Source of the DNA: Oscheius onirici
Taxonomy: Eukaryota; Nematoda; Chromadorea; Rhabditida; Rhabditidae
DNA length: 64,000 nt
NCBI GenBank assembly: GCA_932521025.1
Contig: OW051469.1
Span: 1,810,398 to 1,874,397 of the forward strand
Reading direction: 5' to 3'
Below are positions 63,401 through 64,000 of this stretch, piece after piece. Each line of letters starts with the position of its first letter. The stretch's first letter is position 1. The notes beneath the pieces were generated by a model. The model was not told where the DNA came from. It saw only the letters and a program-made list of their open reading frames with translations, and did no database searches. A program made the translations under genes and the position numbers.

Positions 63401-64000
63401 CAGTAAACTGATGCTGAATTACTCCCCAGTTCCAATTCCTATATCCAATAGAAGAGAGAGTAGTCAAGTAATACGGCAGTACAGACGCCAGTAAAGAGTC
63501 TGGACACAAACCGAGTCAATTCCATCAGATTTCAGGACGTCAGGATGCCAAAAAGTTTTCAGGATTTGACAAGTGAACATTGCAGTCAGACAGCTGTCGG
63601 CAAATCCAAAGTTGTCAGGCGAAAAAATTTTTATTAGACATTCAACAACCGACGAAATATTTGTTCACAAATCAGAGCAAAAAGCATTAAAGGGAGAGGC
63701 CGTGGTCACGAGAAGTTCTAGGTGCAGACTGACAATTTTGTGCTGACAAGAAGGACGAAATATGGCCTCCGGTGAAGTCTGGGCGGGTAAGAGTCTGGGT
63801 CAGGGATCTCGACTGGAAGTTCCAGAAACTGTCAAGTTCTAGTTACTGTTACTGAGAGTCAGGAAAAGAATGAGTTTACTGAGAGTCACGCTACTGGTAA
63901 TAGAGTCAAAGTCTCTATTGTGAGCTGAACAGTTACAGTTCCATAGACTGTCTCTTTGTCTTTCAGACTCTGTCCCTCTATCTCTCTCAGTCCTTCTGTC
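60469..64000. other. 3.5-kb region without a recognisable gene
   Basis: AT-rich to AG-rich sequence. Seen: a GATACTCAGCC-type unit at 61121-61183 and low-complexity CTGTCCCTGTCC and GAGACAGAG tracts near 61680-61705 and 62810-62900. A minus-strand frame at 63255-63509 looks weakly protein-like but has no family signal. The end of the window may touch another gene's UTR or introns. Confidence 0.45.
60488..60493 (+). terminator. Poly(A) signal AATAAA of the MSP-domain gene
   Basis: GCATAAATAAAAAGG lies 20 nt past the stop codon, which implies a very short 3' UTR. Confidence 0.65.

Noticed and set aside
63255-63509. Minus-strand frame with a weakly protein-like sequence
   Set aside because: No domain, no splice partners and no start context; reported only as part of the gene-poor end.

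Overview
The window is eukaryotic nuclear DNA from a nematode, most likely a rhabditid. Supporting signs are many short introns (about 38-60 nt) with TTTTCAG-type acceptors, a single-exon MSP-domain gene, an Srsx-like chemoreceptor, a UNC-104 kinesin, and tightly packed same-strand genes that look like trans-spliced operons. The genus cannot be fixed from the sequence. All identities come from reading exons and recalling family sequences; no search was run.

Layout: 1-8746 (-) is the 5' part of an SZT2 gene (KICSTOR scaffold, nutrient/TORC1 signalling). It lies 250 bp downstream of a complete smc-5 gene (8997-17094, -; SMC5/6 genome maintenance). A beta-tubulin gene follows (18429-20492, -), then 2.8 kb without a visible gene, then a long unc-104/KIF1A kinesin-3 gene (23293-33581, +). 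Next is a compact minus-strand trio: a Pro/Arg-rich disordered protein, the MICOS subunit Mic10 and a Lys/Ser-rich unknown (38.2 to 33.8 kb), with operon-like gaps. On the plus strand come cct-3 (38790-41055), the proteasome ATPase rpt-4 (42125-43789) and a secreted saposin-like protein (44137-45560). A small two-LIM protein (45623-46063, -) sits head to head with a short charged unknown (46170-46553, +). A phospholipid phosphatase (48572-49979, +), a Ser/Thr-rich unknown (about 56060 to 52622, -), an Srsx-like GPCR (59260-57784, -), a CNDP-like M20 peptidase fragment (-) and an MSP-domain gene (60049-60468, +) follow. The last 3.5 kb shows no gene I can defend.

Most conserved genes are housekeeping: tubulin and its CCT chaperonin, a tubulin-based motor, proteasome, chromosome maintenance and mitochondrial cristae. 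They are probably neighbours by chance apart from the operon-like groups.

The unusual content is in introns and spacers. These hold many palindromic or foldback elements (about 50 to 880 bp, several nested), at least two TA-flanked MITE-like families, and a dispersed tRNA-derived SINE-like family with six recognisable copies. One 653-bp foldback in smc-5 is flanked by an 11-bp direct repeat that duplicates a 3' splice site. Two single-residue or single-site oddities also deserve checking: Tyr at beta-tubulin position 167, and an apparent non-AG 3' splice site in unc-104.
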